Below are positions 8,716 through 16,309 of a stretch of 49,162 bases of DNA, one piece after another. The DNA is from Acinetobacter albensis (GTDB lineage: Bacteria > Pseudomonadota > Gammaproteobacteria > Pseudomonadales > Moraxellaceae). Every line of letters begins with the position of its first letter. The stretch's first letter is position 1. The notes beneath the pieces were generated by a model, which was not told the DNA's origin, searched no databases, and was given only the letters and a program-made list of their open reading frames with translations. The stretch covers positions 1-49,162 of the forward strand of contig NZ_FMBK01000017.1 in the NCBI RefSeq assembly GCF_900095025.1, in the 5' to 3' direction. A program made the translations under genes and the position numbers.

Positions 8716-9210
8716 TTACACATCTAAGGACGTGCGCTGTTCCATTTTAATGCTTTTTAACCCATCATTCACTTTATTCAAAAGGTGAATTAATGTGACG
8801 ACATCGTCAAAAGCAATTTTGCCCAACGCTTGTCCATAAAAATTAAAAAAATTAATTTGCAGTTTATCCCATACTTTAAAACCTTCTGCAGTAAGGGCTA
8901 CATTTTTTGCACGTCTATCATTCTCATTAATAATACGTTCGACCCAGCTATCTCGCTCTAATCGCTTCAAAACGCCATCTAAACTTTGGCGACTGACCCC
9001 CAAGTATTCGGTTAAGTCAGAAAATGACATTCCTATTTTTGCGTGTGGTCTAGACAGTGCACCAAGCACCGACCAATGCACAGGTGAAATACCCAGTTCA
9101 TTTGAAGACTGCCGATCTAATGTATTTCCCACCTGAAATAACCTAAAAAAAAGTCTATTGTGGGCAGAATATAAAGATTGATTGTAATCAGGGGGCAAGG
9201 TATCACTCAT
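8716..9210 (-). CDS. MarR-family regulator, BadR-like
   Basis: This 164-residue winged-helix regulator has a helical N-terminal part and a DNA-binding core with GMSFSDLTEYLGVSRQSLDGVLKRLERDSWVERIINENDRRAKNVALTAEG. The NENDRRAK wing contains the conserved D-R-R of MarR proteins. It is divergent from badH across a 602-base gap. In Rhodopseudomonas palustris a MarR protein (BadR) controls the equivalent cyclohexanecarboxylate genes and responds to a pathway CoA-thioester, so the same role is inferred. The longer frame begins with TTG at 9228 without a ribosome binding site. ATG 9210 is preferred because it has GAGTGGG upstream, though the spacing is somewhat long. Confidence 0.8.
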   Translation of the reverse strand: MSDTLPPDYNQSLYSAHNRLFFRLFQVGNTLDRQSSNELGISPVHWSVLGALSRPHAKIGMSFSDLTEYLGVSRQSLDGVLKRLERDSWVERIINENDRRAKNVALTAEGFKVWDKLQINFFNFYGQALGKIAFDDVVTLIHLLNKVNDGLKSIKMEQRTSLDV

Positions 9211-9812
9211 TATAAAAAACCCACTCAAAGATAAATTAAAAGATAAAAATATTTAGAGAACACCAAAATGAACTGCTTGGTTTAAATCTCAATCAGACAC
9301 TTAATTCATTTTCGCTGATGATGAACGGGAACCAAATCACGTTTTTTAAAAAGTAATAATTCAACATACACAGATTATTTTTATATCTTGATGATGAATA
9401 TTGTCCTTACAACTCAATTGCTCATGTATTAAAACGCTTTAAAATCATATTTAAAAGCAACGCAAGCCATATTTTAATAACCACTTTGTTTAAAATTTAA
9501 TCCTAAATTCTACTCATCTCATTCATTTTTACATGACAAATCAAAACAATTTAAAAATTAATTTTCATCAAAATTTAGCGTGTTGATGAATATGAACTTT
9601 AGATTGAGATTTAAGGTGAAAAGCAAATATATGTCAATATATTTAATTAGTTTAAATAGTAAGATATTGATAAGTATAATATAAAAATATTAATTAATTT
9701 AATTTATGTAAACGTATTGACATAAAATCATTCTAATCCTATTATTTTTTAAACAAACGCTAACTTGAAAAATAGCCAATCAAATTGGATAAAAAATCTT
9801 AAGGAGAGAAAA
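9211..9812. promoter_or_regulatory. marR-badH divergent control region with sigma70 promoter
   Basis: A strong sigma70-type promoter facing badH reads TTGACA (9717-9722), 17 bases, TATTAT (9740-9745). The -35 box overlaps TATTGACAT (9715-9723). Its exact inverse ATGTCAATA occurs at 9631-9639, 75 bases upstream. This spacing would suit two operators bridged by a repressor or one overlapping the -35. No other gene is seen in these 602 bases, which are very AT-rich. Confidence 0.55.
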
Positions 9813-10580
9813 ATGAAAGGATTACAGAATAAAGTGATTATCGTCACTGGTGGTGCAGGTGGAATTGGTTCGGCTACATGTAAACGTTTGGCAGAAGAAG
9901 GTGCGAAAGTTGCTATTTTTGATATGAATCTTGAAGCGGCAGAAAAATTAGCTCATGAAATTAATAGTCAAAATGGTCAAGCCTTAGCCATTAAGTGTGA
10001 CATTACTCAAAGCGATGTCGTTGAGCAGGCTGTACAGCAAATAGAAAAAGAGCTTGGACCTGTAGATGGTTTAGTCAATAACGCAGGTTGGGATATTTTT
10101 AAACCTTTTGTTAAAACCAACCCGCAAGAATGGGAAAAACTGATTCAGATTAATCTGGTGGGTATGTTGAACATGCACTTTGCCGTTCTTAAAGGCATGG
10201 TCGCGCGCAATTCTGGCAGTATTGTTAACATTGCATCAGATGCTGCACGTGTCGGCTCTTCAGGTGAAGCTGTTTATGCCGCATGTAAAGGTGGCTTGGT
10301 TTCATTTTCTAAAACCTTAGCACGTGAACACTCTCGTAATAACATCAAAATTAATGTGATTTGCCCAGGCCCGACAGATACCGCTTTACTGGCAGGTGTA
10401 ACTGAAGGTGCATCTAATCCAGAAAAACTGCGTGAAGCTTTTGTCCGTGCGATTCCATTAGGTCGTTTAGGTCAACCTGAAGATTTGGCGTCATCTATCG
10501 CATTTTTCTTAAGTGATGATGCCAGCTTTATTACTGGACAAGTTTTAAGTGTCTCTGGTGGTTTAACTATGAATGGTTAA
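9813..10580 (+). CDS. badH: 2-hydroxycyclohexanecarboxyl-CoA dehydrogenase
   Basis: This 255-residue short-chain dehydrogenase oxidises 2-hydroxycyclohexane-1-carboxyl-CoA to the 2-keto thioester using NAD+. It shows the TGGAGGIG nucleotide motif (12-19), NNAG (89-92), and the catalytic Ser142, Tyr155 and Lys159 in YAACK, and it ends with ITGQVLSVSGGLTMNG. The length equals that of Rhodopseudomonas BadH as I recall it. Assignment over generic 3-oxoacyl reductases rests mainly on the adjacent unmistakable badI. The frame is open back to a TTG at 9765, but AAGGAGAG at 9801-9808 fixes the start at ATG 9813. It is the first gene of a four-gene operon under the 9717-9745 promoter. Confidence 0.85.
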   Translation: MKGLQNKVIIVTGGAGGIGSATCKRLAEEGAKVAIFDMNLEAAEKLAHEINSQNGQALAIKCDITQSDVVEQAVQQIEKELGPVDGLVNNAGWDIFKPFVKTNPQEWEKLIQINLVGMLNMHFAVLKGMVARNSGSIVNIASDAARVGSSGEAVYAACKGGLVSFSKTLAREHSRNNIKINVICPGPTDTALLAGVTEGASNPEKLREAFVRAIPLGRLGQPEDLASSIAFFLSDDASFITGQVLSVSGGLTMNG

Positions 10581-10648
10581 AACCTTCATAAAATCAGTAT
10601 TCTAAAATAAAAGATTTAAATTAATAATGTGAACAGGAAGTGAACAAA

Positions 10649-11431
10649 ATGAATTTCGAAGATATTTTATATGAAGTAAAAAATGGCGTAGCTTGGATCA
10701 CGATTAACCGTCCAGAAAAAATGAACGCTTTTCGTGGTACGACCTGTGATGAAATTATTAAAGCTTTAAATAAAGCGGGTTATGACCGCGAAGTGGGTGC
10801 AATTGTTCTTACGGGTGCGGGTGAAAAAGCATTCTGTACTGGTGGTGATCAATCTGCACACGATGGTAATTATGATGGACGTGGCACCATTGGTTTACCC
10901 ATGGAAGAAATGCATACCGCAATTCGTGATGTGCCGAAACCTGTGATTGCTCGTGTACAGGGCTATGCAATTGGTGGTGGCAATGTATTGGCCACTATTT
11001 GTGACTTAACCATCTGCTCAGATAAAGCAATTTTTGGTCAAGTTGGTCCAAAAATGGGTTCAGTTGATCCCGGTTATGGCACAGCGTTTCTTGCGCGTGT
11101 TGTCGGTGAGAAAAAAGCACGTGAAATTTGGTATATGTGCCGCCGTTATTCAGGTCAAGAAGCGGTTGAAATTGGCTTAGCCAATAAATGTGTTCCTGCC
11201 GATCAGTTGGATGCAGAAGTACAAGCTTGGGGCGAAGAAATTTGTCAGCGTAGTCCAACTGCACTTGCGATTGCAAAGCGTAGTTTTAATATGGATACCG
11301 CACATCAAGCAGGCATTGCAGGCATGGGCATGTATGCATTGAAATTATATTACGATACTGAAGAATCGCGTGAAGGCGTAAATGCGCTTAAAGAGAAACG
11401 CCAACCAGAATTCCGTAAATTCTATAAATAA
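10649..11431 (+). CDS. badI: 2-ketocyclohexanecarboxyl-CoA hydrolase
   Basis: This 260-residue crotonase-superfamily enzyme opens the ring of 2-ketocyclohexane-1-carboxyl-CoA to give pimeloyl-CoA. Features that set BadI apart from ordinary enoyl-CoA hydratases are RPEKMNAFRGTTCDE near the N-terminus, CTGGDQSAHDGNYDGRGT, and FGQVGPKMGSVDPGYGTA in place of the usual PE-LG-P active-site loop. The closing part has RSFNMDTAHQAGIAGMGMYA. It resembles BadI (and MenB, its close relative) very strongly. MenB is excluded by the operon context and the RGTTCDE segment. GTG 10640 is too near AGGA; ATG 10649 is the likely start. It follows badH by 68 bases and precedes aliB by 15. Confidence 0.92.
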   Translation: MNFEDILYEVKNGVAWITINRPEKMNAFRGTTCDEIIKALNKAGYDREVGAIVLTGAGEKAFCTGGDQSAHDGNYDGRGTIGLPMEEMHTAIRDVPKPVIARVQGYAIGGGNVLATICDLTICSDKAIFGQVGPKMGSVDPGYGTAFLARVVGEKKAREIWYMCRRYSGQEAVEIGLANKCVPADQLDAEVQAWGEEICQRSPTALAIAKRSFNMDTAHQAGIAGMGMYALKLYYDTEESREGVNALKEKRQPEFRKFYK

Positions 11432-11446
11432 TAAAGGCTAAACAGA

Positions 11447-12604
11447 ATGACTAAAAATCCTTATATTAATGAAGATTTAGAATATCTGGCAGAAACAGCT
11501 GAAAAGTTTGCGCAAAAATTTATTGCACCTGGTTTTTTAGAACGTGATCAAAGTCGAGTTTTTGATCGTGATTTAGTTAAAAAAATGGGTGAGATGGGAT
11601 TTATCGCACCTGAGTTGCCTGAACAATATGGTGGCCAAGGAATGGGACGATTGGCTGCTGGTGTTATTCATGAAGCAATTGCCAAAGCCGATTTAAGTTT
11701 TTCATATATTAACTTGTTGGCTTCTTTGAATGGACAAATTTTGGCTGAACACGGCCAACCCGAAGTGGTTGAACCGTGGTTGAAAAAGTTGACTGCAGGT
11801 GAGGCTATTTTTTCAATTGCATTGACAGAGCCACGTGGAGGTTCTGATGCTGCAAATTTGCGTTTAAAAATTGAGCGTGATGGCGACGAATACATCATCA
11901 ATGGCGAAAAGACGTCTATTTCTGCCGCAGATCAGGCCGATGCATCGGTGATTTTTGGACGTACAGGCGCGATTGAAGATGGTGCACATGGCGTGACTGC
12001 TTTACTGGTTCCTATGAATTTACCAGGAATTAGCACCACACGTTTTGACTGTCATGGTCAACGTGCGATTGGGCGCGGTTCAATTTTCTTTGATAACGTT
12101 CGCGTTCCAGTTAATCACCGTTTAGGTGATGAAAATAAAGGCTTTGTGCAAGTCATGCAAGGTTTTGATTTCTCTCGTGCATTGATTGGCTTACAGGTTT
12201 TGGCGGTTGCACGCGTTAGTCTAGATGAAGCTTGGGAATATGCTGCGCAGCGTCAAGCTTTCGGACAGCCATTAACTGCATTTCAAGGCGTTTCTCACCC
12301 ATTGGCAGATTATGAAACTCAAGTTGAAGCCGCACGTTTATTGTGTTTGCAAACTTTGTGGTTGAAAGATAATCATTTGCCGCATACCGCAGAAGCGGGG
12401 ATGTGTAAATGGTGGGGGCCAAAACTTGCTTATGATGTCATTCATCAATGCTTACTCACTTTTGGTCATGCAGGTTATGACCGCGGAGTGATGGAGCAGC
12501 GCATGCGTGATGTATTGGGTTTCCAAATTGGAGACGGTACAGCACAAATTATGAAAACAATTATTGCACGCCATAAAGCAGGACGAAAAGCAGTACCCGC
12601 TTAA
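11447..12604 (+). CDS. aliB: Cyclohexanecarboxyl-CoA dehydrogenase (acyl-CoA dehydrogenase)
   Basis: This 385-residue acyl-CoA dehydrogenase is predicted to form cyclohex-1-ene-1-carboxyl-CoA with FAD. It has the N-terminal helical domain with PEQYGGQGMG (58-67), the FAD/substrate signature ALTEPRGGSDAANL (125-138), and a C-terminal helical domain with RQAFGQPLTAFQGVSH. At the position of the usual catalytic YEGT glutamate it reads IGDGT (Asp363). The absence of that Glu sets it apart from straight-chain enzymes, and dehydrogenases of cyclic acyl-CoAs are reported to use an aspartate base. It sits 15 bases after badI and 48 before aliA. An alternative is a dehydrogenase for another alicyclic thioester. 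Confidence 0.85.
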   Translation: MTKNPYINEDLEYLAETAEKFAQKFIAPGFLERDQSRVFDRDLVKKMGEMGFIAPELPEQYGGQGMGRLAAGVIHEAIAKADLSFSYINLLASLNGQILAEHGQPEVVEPWLKKLTAGEAIFSIALTEPRGGSDAANLRLKIERDGDEYIINGEKTSISAADQADASVIFGRTGAIEDGAHGVTALLVPMNLPGISTTRFDCHGQRAIGRGSIFFDNVRVPVNHRLGDENKGFVQVMQGFDFSRALIGLQVLAVARVSLDEAWEYAAQRQAFGQPLTAFQGVSHPLADYETQVEAARLLCLQTLWLKDNHLPHTAEAGMCKWWGPKLAYDVIHQCLLTFGHAGYDRGVMEQRMRDVLGFQIGDGTAQIMKTIIARHKAGRKAVPA

Positions 12605-12652
12605 ATTTTATAATAAATCAGGCAGATAAAACTAAAATCAGGGAGTTAGGAA

Positions 12653-14308
12653 ATGGACTTCGATGCAGTGCTTATAGCACCGAGAAAGGAAAAAATGCTT
12701 AAAGAAGGATACTGGTTAAATAAAACCATTATCGGATCACTTCAAACTGCATTGCAACAAAACCCAGATAAGACAGCATTGGTGAGTTTTAAAACTGACA
12801 AAAAAACTGAACGTGCTTTTAGCTATCAACAACTTTGGGAAATGACCAATAAAATTGCTTTAGGTTTAAAGCATTTGGGGGTCAGCAAAAATGATGTGGT
12901 CTCGTGCCAGTTGCCGAACTGGTGGGAATTTACTTTGTTGTATTTGGCTTGTAGCAGAATAGGTGCAGTACTCAATCCATTGATGCCTATTTTCCGTGAG
13001 CGTGAACTTGAATTTATGTTGAGACACGGAGAATCAAAAGTATTTGTGGTGCCAAAAATCTTTCGTAATTTTGATCATGAGCAGTTGGCCAACCAATTAA
13101 AAGCTAAAATTGAAACCTTAGAGCATGTGGTTGTGATTGATGGAAATACGGAAAATAATTTTAATGCGTTATTGGTGAATCACGGGCTTGATAATCATCT
13201 AGCTGCGGTAATTGCTTTAGATGATTTTAATCTCGGTGCAGATGATATTACCCAGTTGATTTTCACTTCAGGTACAACGGGTGAACCCAAAGGGGTAATG
13301 CACACCTCAAATACTTTATATTCAAATATTGTGCCTTATGCAAAACGTTTAAATCTGAATGAAAATGATGTCGTTTTAATGGCGTCGCCTATGGCACACC
13401 AAACTGGTTTTATGTACGGTTTAATCATGCCCATCGAGCTCAATGCCAAGGTCATTTTGCAAGATGTATGGGAAGTTTCACAAGCCGTTGAGCTTATTCA
13501 TCAACATCAAGTGAGCTTTACAATGGCTTCTACGCCATTCCTCAACGATTTGTCTAATACTGTTGCAGAACATCATGATCAGGTGAATAGTCTTAAAACT
13601 TTTTTATGTGCAGGCGCACCCATTCCGGGGCCACTGGTACAAAAAGCGCGTGAGACTTTAGGGGTTAAAGTGATTTCGGCATGGGGCATGACTGAATGTG
13701 GCGCGATTACCACCACACTTATTTCTGATGAAGATGAACGTTCTTACAATACCGATGGTGTGGCATTACCAGGTGTAGAAATAAAAATTACCAATAAACA
13801 GGGACAGCAAAAAGCAGTCAATGAAGCGGGACGACTCATGATTCGTTCATGCTCAAGTTTTGGTGGTTATTTAAAACGTTCACATTTAAATGACACCGAT
13901 CAGGATGACTGGTTTGATACTGGAGATATCGCTTATCAGGATGAGCAAGGCTATATTCGAATTTGCGGGCGAAAAAAAGATGTGATTATTCGGGGGGGAG
14001 AAAATATTCCGGTCGCTGAAATTGAATCTTTACTTTATAAGCATCCCAATATTGCTGTCATTGCAATCGTGGCCTATCCAGACGAACGTTTAGGGGAAAG
14101 AGCCTGTGCCATTGTAAAACTTAAAGATCCTACTCAGCAGTTGCAGTTTACCGACATGGTGGAGTTCCTTAAAACACACAATTTGGCCATGCAATATATT
14201 CCGGAACGTTTAGAAATTTGGGATGAAATTCCAATGACACCGTCTGGAAAAATTCAAAAATTTAAACTGCGCGATTTGTTATTAAAATCGACTGAAAGTG
14301 TGACTTAA
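12653..14308 (+). CDS. aliA: Cyclohexanecarboxylate-CoA ligase (AMP-forming)
   Basis: This 551-residue ANL-superfamily ligase activates a carboxylic acid with ATP and CoA and is the entry step of the pathway. Motifs are IFTSGTTGEPKGVMHT (the phosphate loop, about 203-218), SAWGMTECGA (A5), WFDTGDIA with GRKKDVIIRGGENI (hinge), and the C-terminal catalytic lysine in MTPSGKIQKF. The cluster context with badH, badI and aliB points to cyclohexanecarboxylate. From sequence alone a medium-chain or cinnamate-type acid would also fit. GGAGTTAGGAA just before ATG 12653 supports the start. A hairpin at 14344 follows, then the porin gene 180 bases on. Confidence 0.85.
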   Translation: MDFDAVLIAPRKEKMLKEGYWLNKTIIGSLQTALQQNPDKTALVSFKTDKKTERAFSYQQLWEMTNKIALGLKHLGVSKNDVVSCQLPNWWEFTLLYLACSRIGAVLNPLMPIFRERELEFMLRHGESKVFVVPKIFRNFDHEQLANQLKAKIETLEHVVVIDGNTENNFNALLVNHGLDNHLAAVIALDDFNLGADDITQLIFTSGTTGEPKGVMHTSNTLYSNIVPYAKRLNLNENDVVLMASPMAHQTGFMYGLIMPIELNAKVILQDVWEVSQAVELIHQHQVSFTMASTPFLNDLSNTVAEHHDQVNSLKTFLCAGAPIPGPLVQKARETLGVKVISAWGMTECGAITTTLISDEDERSYNTDGVALPGVEIKITNKQGQQKAVNEAGRLMIRSCSSFGGYLKRSHLNDTDQDDWFDTGDIAYQDEQGYIRICGRKKDVIIRGGENIPVAEIESLLYKHPNIAVIAIVAYPDERLGERACAIVKLKDPTQQLQFTDMVEFLKTHNLAMQYIPERLEIWDEIPMTPSGKIQKFKLRDLLLKSTESVT

Positions 14309-14343
14309 AAATTTAAATCATTGATGTTTTTAAGATTAAAAAA

Positions 14344-14376
14344 ACAGCAGATGTATATTTCAAGTATGCATCTGCT
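14344..14376 (-). terminator. Stem-loop with T-tract only on the minus strand
   Basis: CAGCAGATG (14344-14352) pairs with CATCTGCTG (14368-14376) over a 15-base loop. Read on the minus strand it is followed by TTTTTTT, as in an intrinsic terminator. On the plus strand there is no T run. For the plus-strand operon it may act as a stabilising stem between aliA and the porin. No minus-strand gene that it would terminate is visible. Confidence 0.45.
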
Positions 14377-14488
14377 GAAACAGTGGTATTTAGAGATTAA
14401 AATTTTTAAAAAATATGGGTCAATGATGACTTATTAATCACCAACAAAAATATCCCTTAAGAATAAGGGGCAATAAAAGGATTTATCA

Positions 14489-15799
14489 ATGAAACTCACC
14501 ACCAAGCGTATTTTTACAAAAAGTCTGATCGCTTCAGGACTCATGTTGGCGATTTCGCAAGCCTACGCGCAGGATCAAACGGAAGTAGAGCAATTGCGGC
14601 AGGAAGTGAAAGAGCTGAAAACGATGCTGCAAAACTATGTCAATCAGCCCAAAGTTCAACTAAGCCCTGCTGTAGTTGCTGAACCTGTGGCTAAACCGAC
14701 CAATGTGTTAAATACGATTAAATCAAACACTGAGATCACTTTATACGGAAATGTGCGTGCGGACGCGAGTTATCAATTTAAAGGTCCTAATAGCATGTAT
14801 AACTTGATTAGTGCTGTACCGCTCGAAGGGACTGAGGCTGAACGTAAAAATTCGGATAAATTTCAGAGCACACTCAATGCGACCCGCTTTGGACTAAATT
14901 TTAAAACCCCTATTTCAGGAGATCACAATTTAGGTGGTAAGCTGGAAATGGATTTCTTTGGTGGAGCGGGGCGTGATACATTTCGTATTCGACATGCATA
15001 TTTAACCTATGACGACTGGTTAGTGGGTCAAACATGGTCAAACTTCAATGCACTTGAATATTTCCCTGAAACAGTAGATGCTTCTTTGTCTGTTGGTGGT
15101 TCGTTAACCCGTGTACCGCAAATTAAATATACAGTACCTGTAGATCAAAAACTAAATTTGGCATTTAGCTTAGAAGACTCTAAAGCTGAAACCGTCACCA
15201 CCTCAGGGACGCAGAATTTTACCACTGACCCAGATGCAAAATTAAAGCTTCCGTCAGCAACGGGTCGAATCAATTATAAATTTGATAATGGTTCTGCACT
15301 GTCTGGACGTGCATTTTTAACGCAAAAAGCGACCAATCACGAAGGCAATGATGATTTTCTGGCTTGGGGTGCCGCATTGGGTGGAAAGTATCAAGTGACC
15401 GACAGCACATTATTACGTTTTGACTATAACCATATTAAAGGTGATACCAAAAATGTACTTTGGTCTAACATGGCCTATGTTTTTGATCAAAACGGCAAAA
15501 TGAGAGCCAATGAATTTGATGTTTTGACACTGGGTATTACACAAAAAATTACCCCTAAATTACGTTCAACTTTAGGCATGGGTTATATGAAAGCTAAAGA
15601 TGACAATGCATTTGCAACACTGGTCAAAGATGTGACAACACAGAATGAATCATTAAAAGAAGCATGGATCAATATGTTTTACACGCCAGTTAAAACTTTA
15701 AACTTTGGCGTTGAATATATGTATGGCGAACGTAAAACTTTCAATGACTTGACTGGTAAGGACAATCGAATAAATTTCACAGCAATTTATGATTTCTAA
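14489..15799 (+). CDS. DcaP-like trimeric outer-membrane porin, copy 2
   Basis: This 436-residue outer-membrane protein has a signal peptide cleaved near AYA-QD (about residue 27). A coiled-coil-forming stretch (about 30-52, VEQLRQEVKELKTMLQNY) is followed by a Pro/Val-rich linker and a barrel. The barrel shares RHAYLTYDDWLVGQTWS, FRIRHAY and the closing GVEYMYGERKTFNDLT with copy 1 at 3048. It terminates in AIYDF with the final Phe. Located directly downstream of aliA, it likely brings cyclohexanecarboxylate or related acids into the periplasm. The 180-base gap and its own AAAAGGA site allow either co-transcription or a separate promoter. Confidence 0.87.
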   Translation: MKLTTKRIFTKSLIASGLMLAISQAYAQDQTEVEQLRQEVKELKTMLQNYVNQPKVQLSPAVVAEPVAKPTNVLNTIKSNTEITLYGNVRADASYQFKGPNSMYNLISAVPLEGTEAERKNSDKFQSTLNATRFGLNFKTPISGDHNLGGKLEMDFFGGAGRDTFRIRHAYLTYDDWLVGQTWSNFNALEYFPETVDASLSVGGSLTRVPQIKYTVPVDQKLNLAFSLEDSKAETVTTSGTQNFTTDPDAKLKLPSATGRINYKFDNGSALSGRAFLTQKATNHEGNDDFLAWGAALGGKYQVTDSTLLRFDYNHIKGDTKNVLWSNMAYVFDQNGKMRANEFDVLTLGITQKITPKLRSTLGMGYMKAKDDNAFATLVKDVTTQNESLKEAWINMFYTPVKTLNFGVEYMYGERKTFNDLTGKDNRINFTAIYDF

Positions 15800-15857
15800 A
15801 ATAAATTTATATAAAAATAGTCTCATTTTTTTATAAATGGTTAATTTAGAATAAATC

Positions 15858-15885
15858 AAAAAATGGGCCAATGGCCCATTTTTTA
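15858..15885. terminator. Bidirectional terminator between porin and small minus-strand genes
   Basis: AAAAAATGGGCC (15858-15869), loop AAT, GGCCCATTTTTT (15873-15884) form a perfect 12-base stem with A and T tracts on both sides. It serves the porin (stop 15799) and the convergent gene ending at 15901. Confidence 0.92.
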
Positions 15886-15900
15886 AATCATAATATTGAA

Positions 15901-16215
15901 TTACATTCGATCCCATGCATCTTTAACTGCATGTTTTGCTTGTTCCCACTTTAAGCGAGACTCTGCTTTAAAATTATCCCATTTGGTTTGAAGGTCACTT
16001 TCTGAATCTTCGAAACGAGCATTTTCACCATATTCAGAGCGTGAGTTCCGCCCAAATTCATAGGCAGAAGATAAATCTCTGTCGTAATCAATATCGGGAA
16101 TATCACGTTGTAAATCATTGTAATATGGTCGATTAGTATATGTTTCTCGCCAATAATTTTCTGAATTTATACTATCCGGAGTACGATTTTGATTGTTTAA
16201 ATTTTGGTTGGTTAT
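15901..16215 (-). CDS. Small acidic/aromatic stress-type protein, apparent ATA start
   Basis: This 104-codon minus-strand frame has no ATG, GTG or TTG start but shows clear protein character. The N-terminus is Asn/Gln-rich (TNQNLNNQNRTPDS), then come NYWRETYTNRPYY, DLSSAYEFGRNSRSEYG, ARFEDSESDLQTKWDNF and the end RLKWEQAKHAVKDAWDRM. The layout Y-RP-Y, AYEFG, W, W-AKHAVKDAWDR recurs in small uncharacterised stress-associated proteins of many proteobacteria. A perfect AGGAG (16223-16227) lies seven bases before an ATA codon (16213-16215), exactly where an ATG would be expected. Either ATA is used as a rare start or a G-to-A change has weakened the gene. An upstream ATG at 16237 opens only a three-codon frame ending over the AGGAG. 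It may share a transcript with the Gln-rich gene. Confidence 0.65.
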   Translation of the reverse strand: MTNQNLNNQNRTPDSINSENYWRETYTNRPYYNDLQRDIPDIDYDRDLSSAYEFGRNSRSEYGENARFEDSESDLQTKWDNFKAESRLKWEQAKHAVKDAWDRM

Positions 16216-16309
16216 GACTGAGCTCCTAATGTTTCATTTTGCCTAGAAATACAAACTTTGAATTCTAGGACGGGTGAAAATATCAAAAATCATCATTCAT
16301 CTAGAATCA

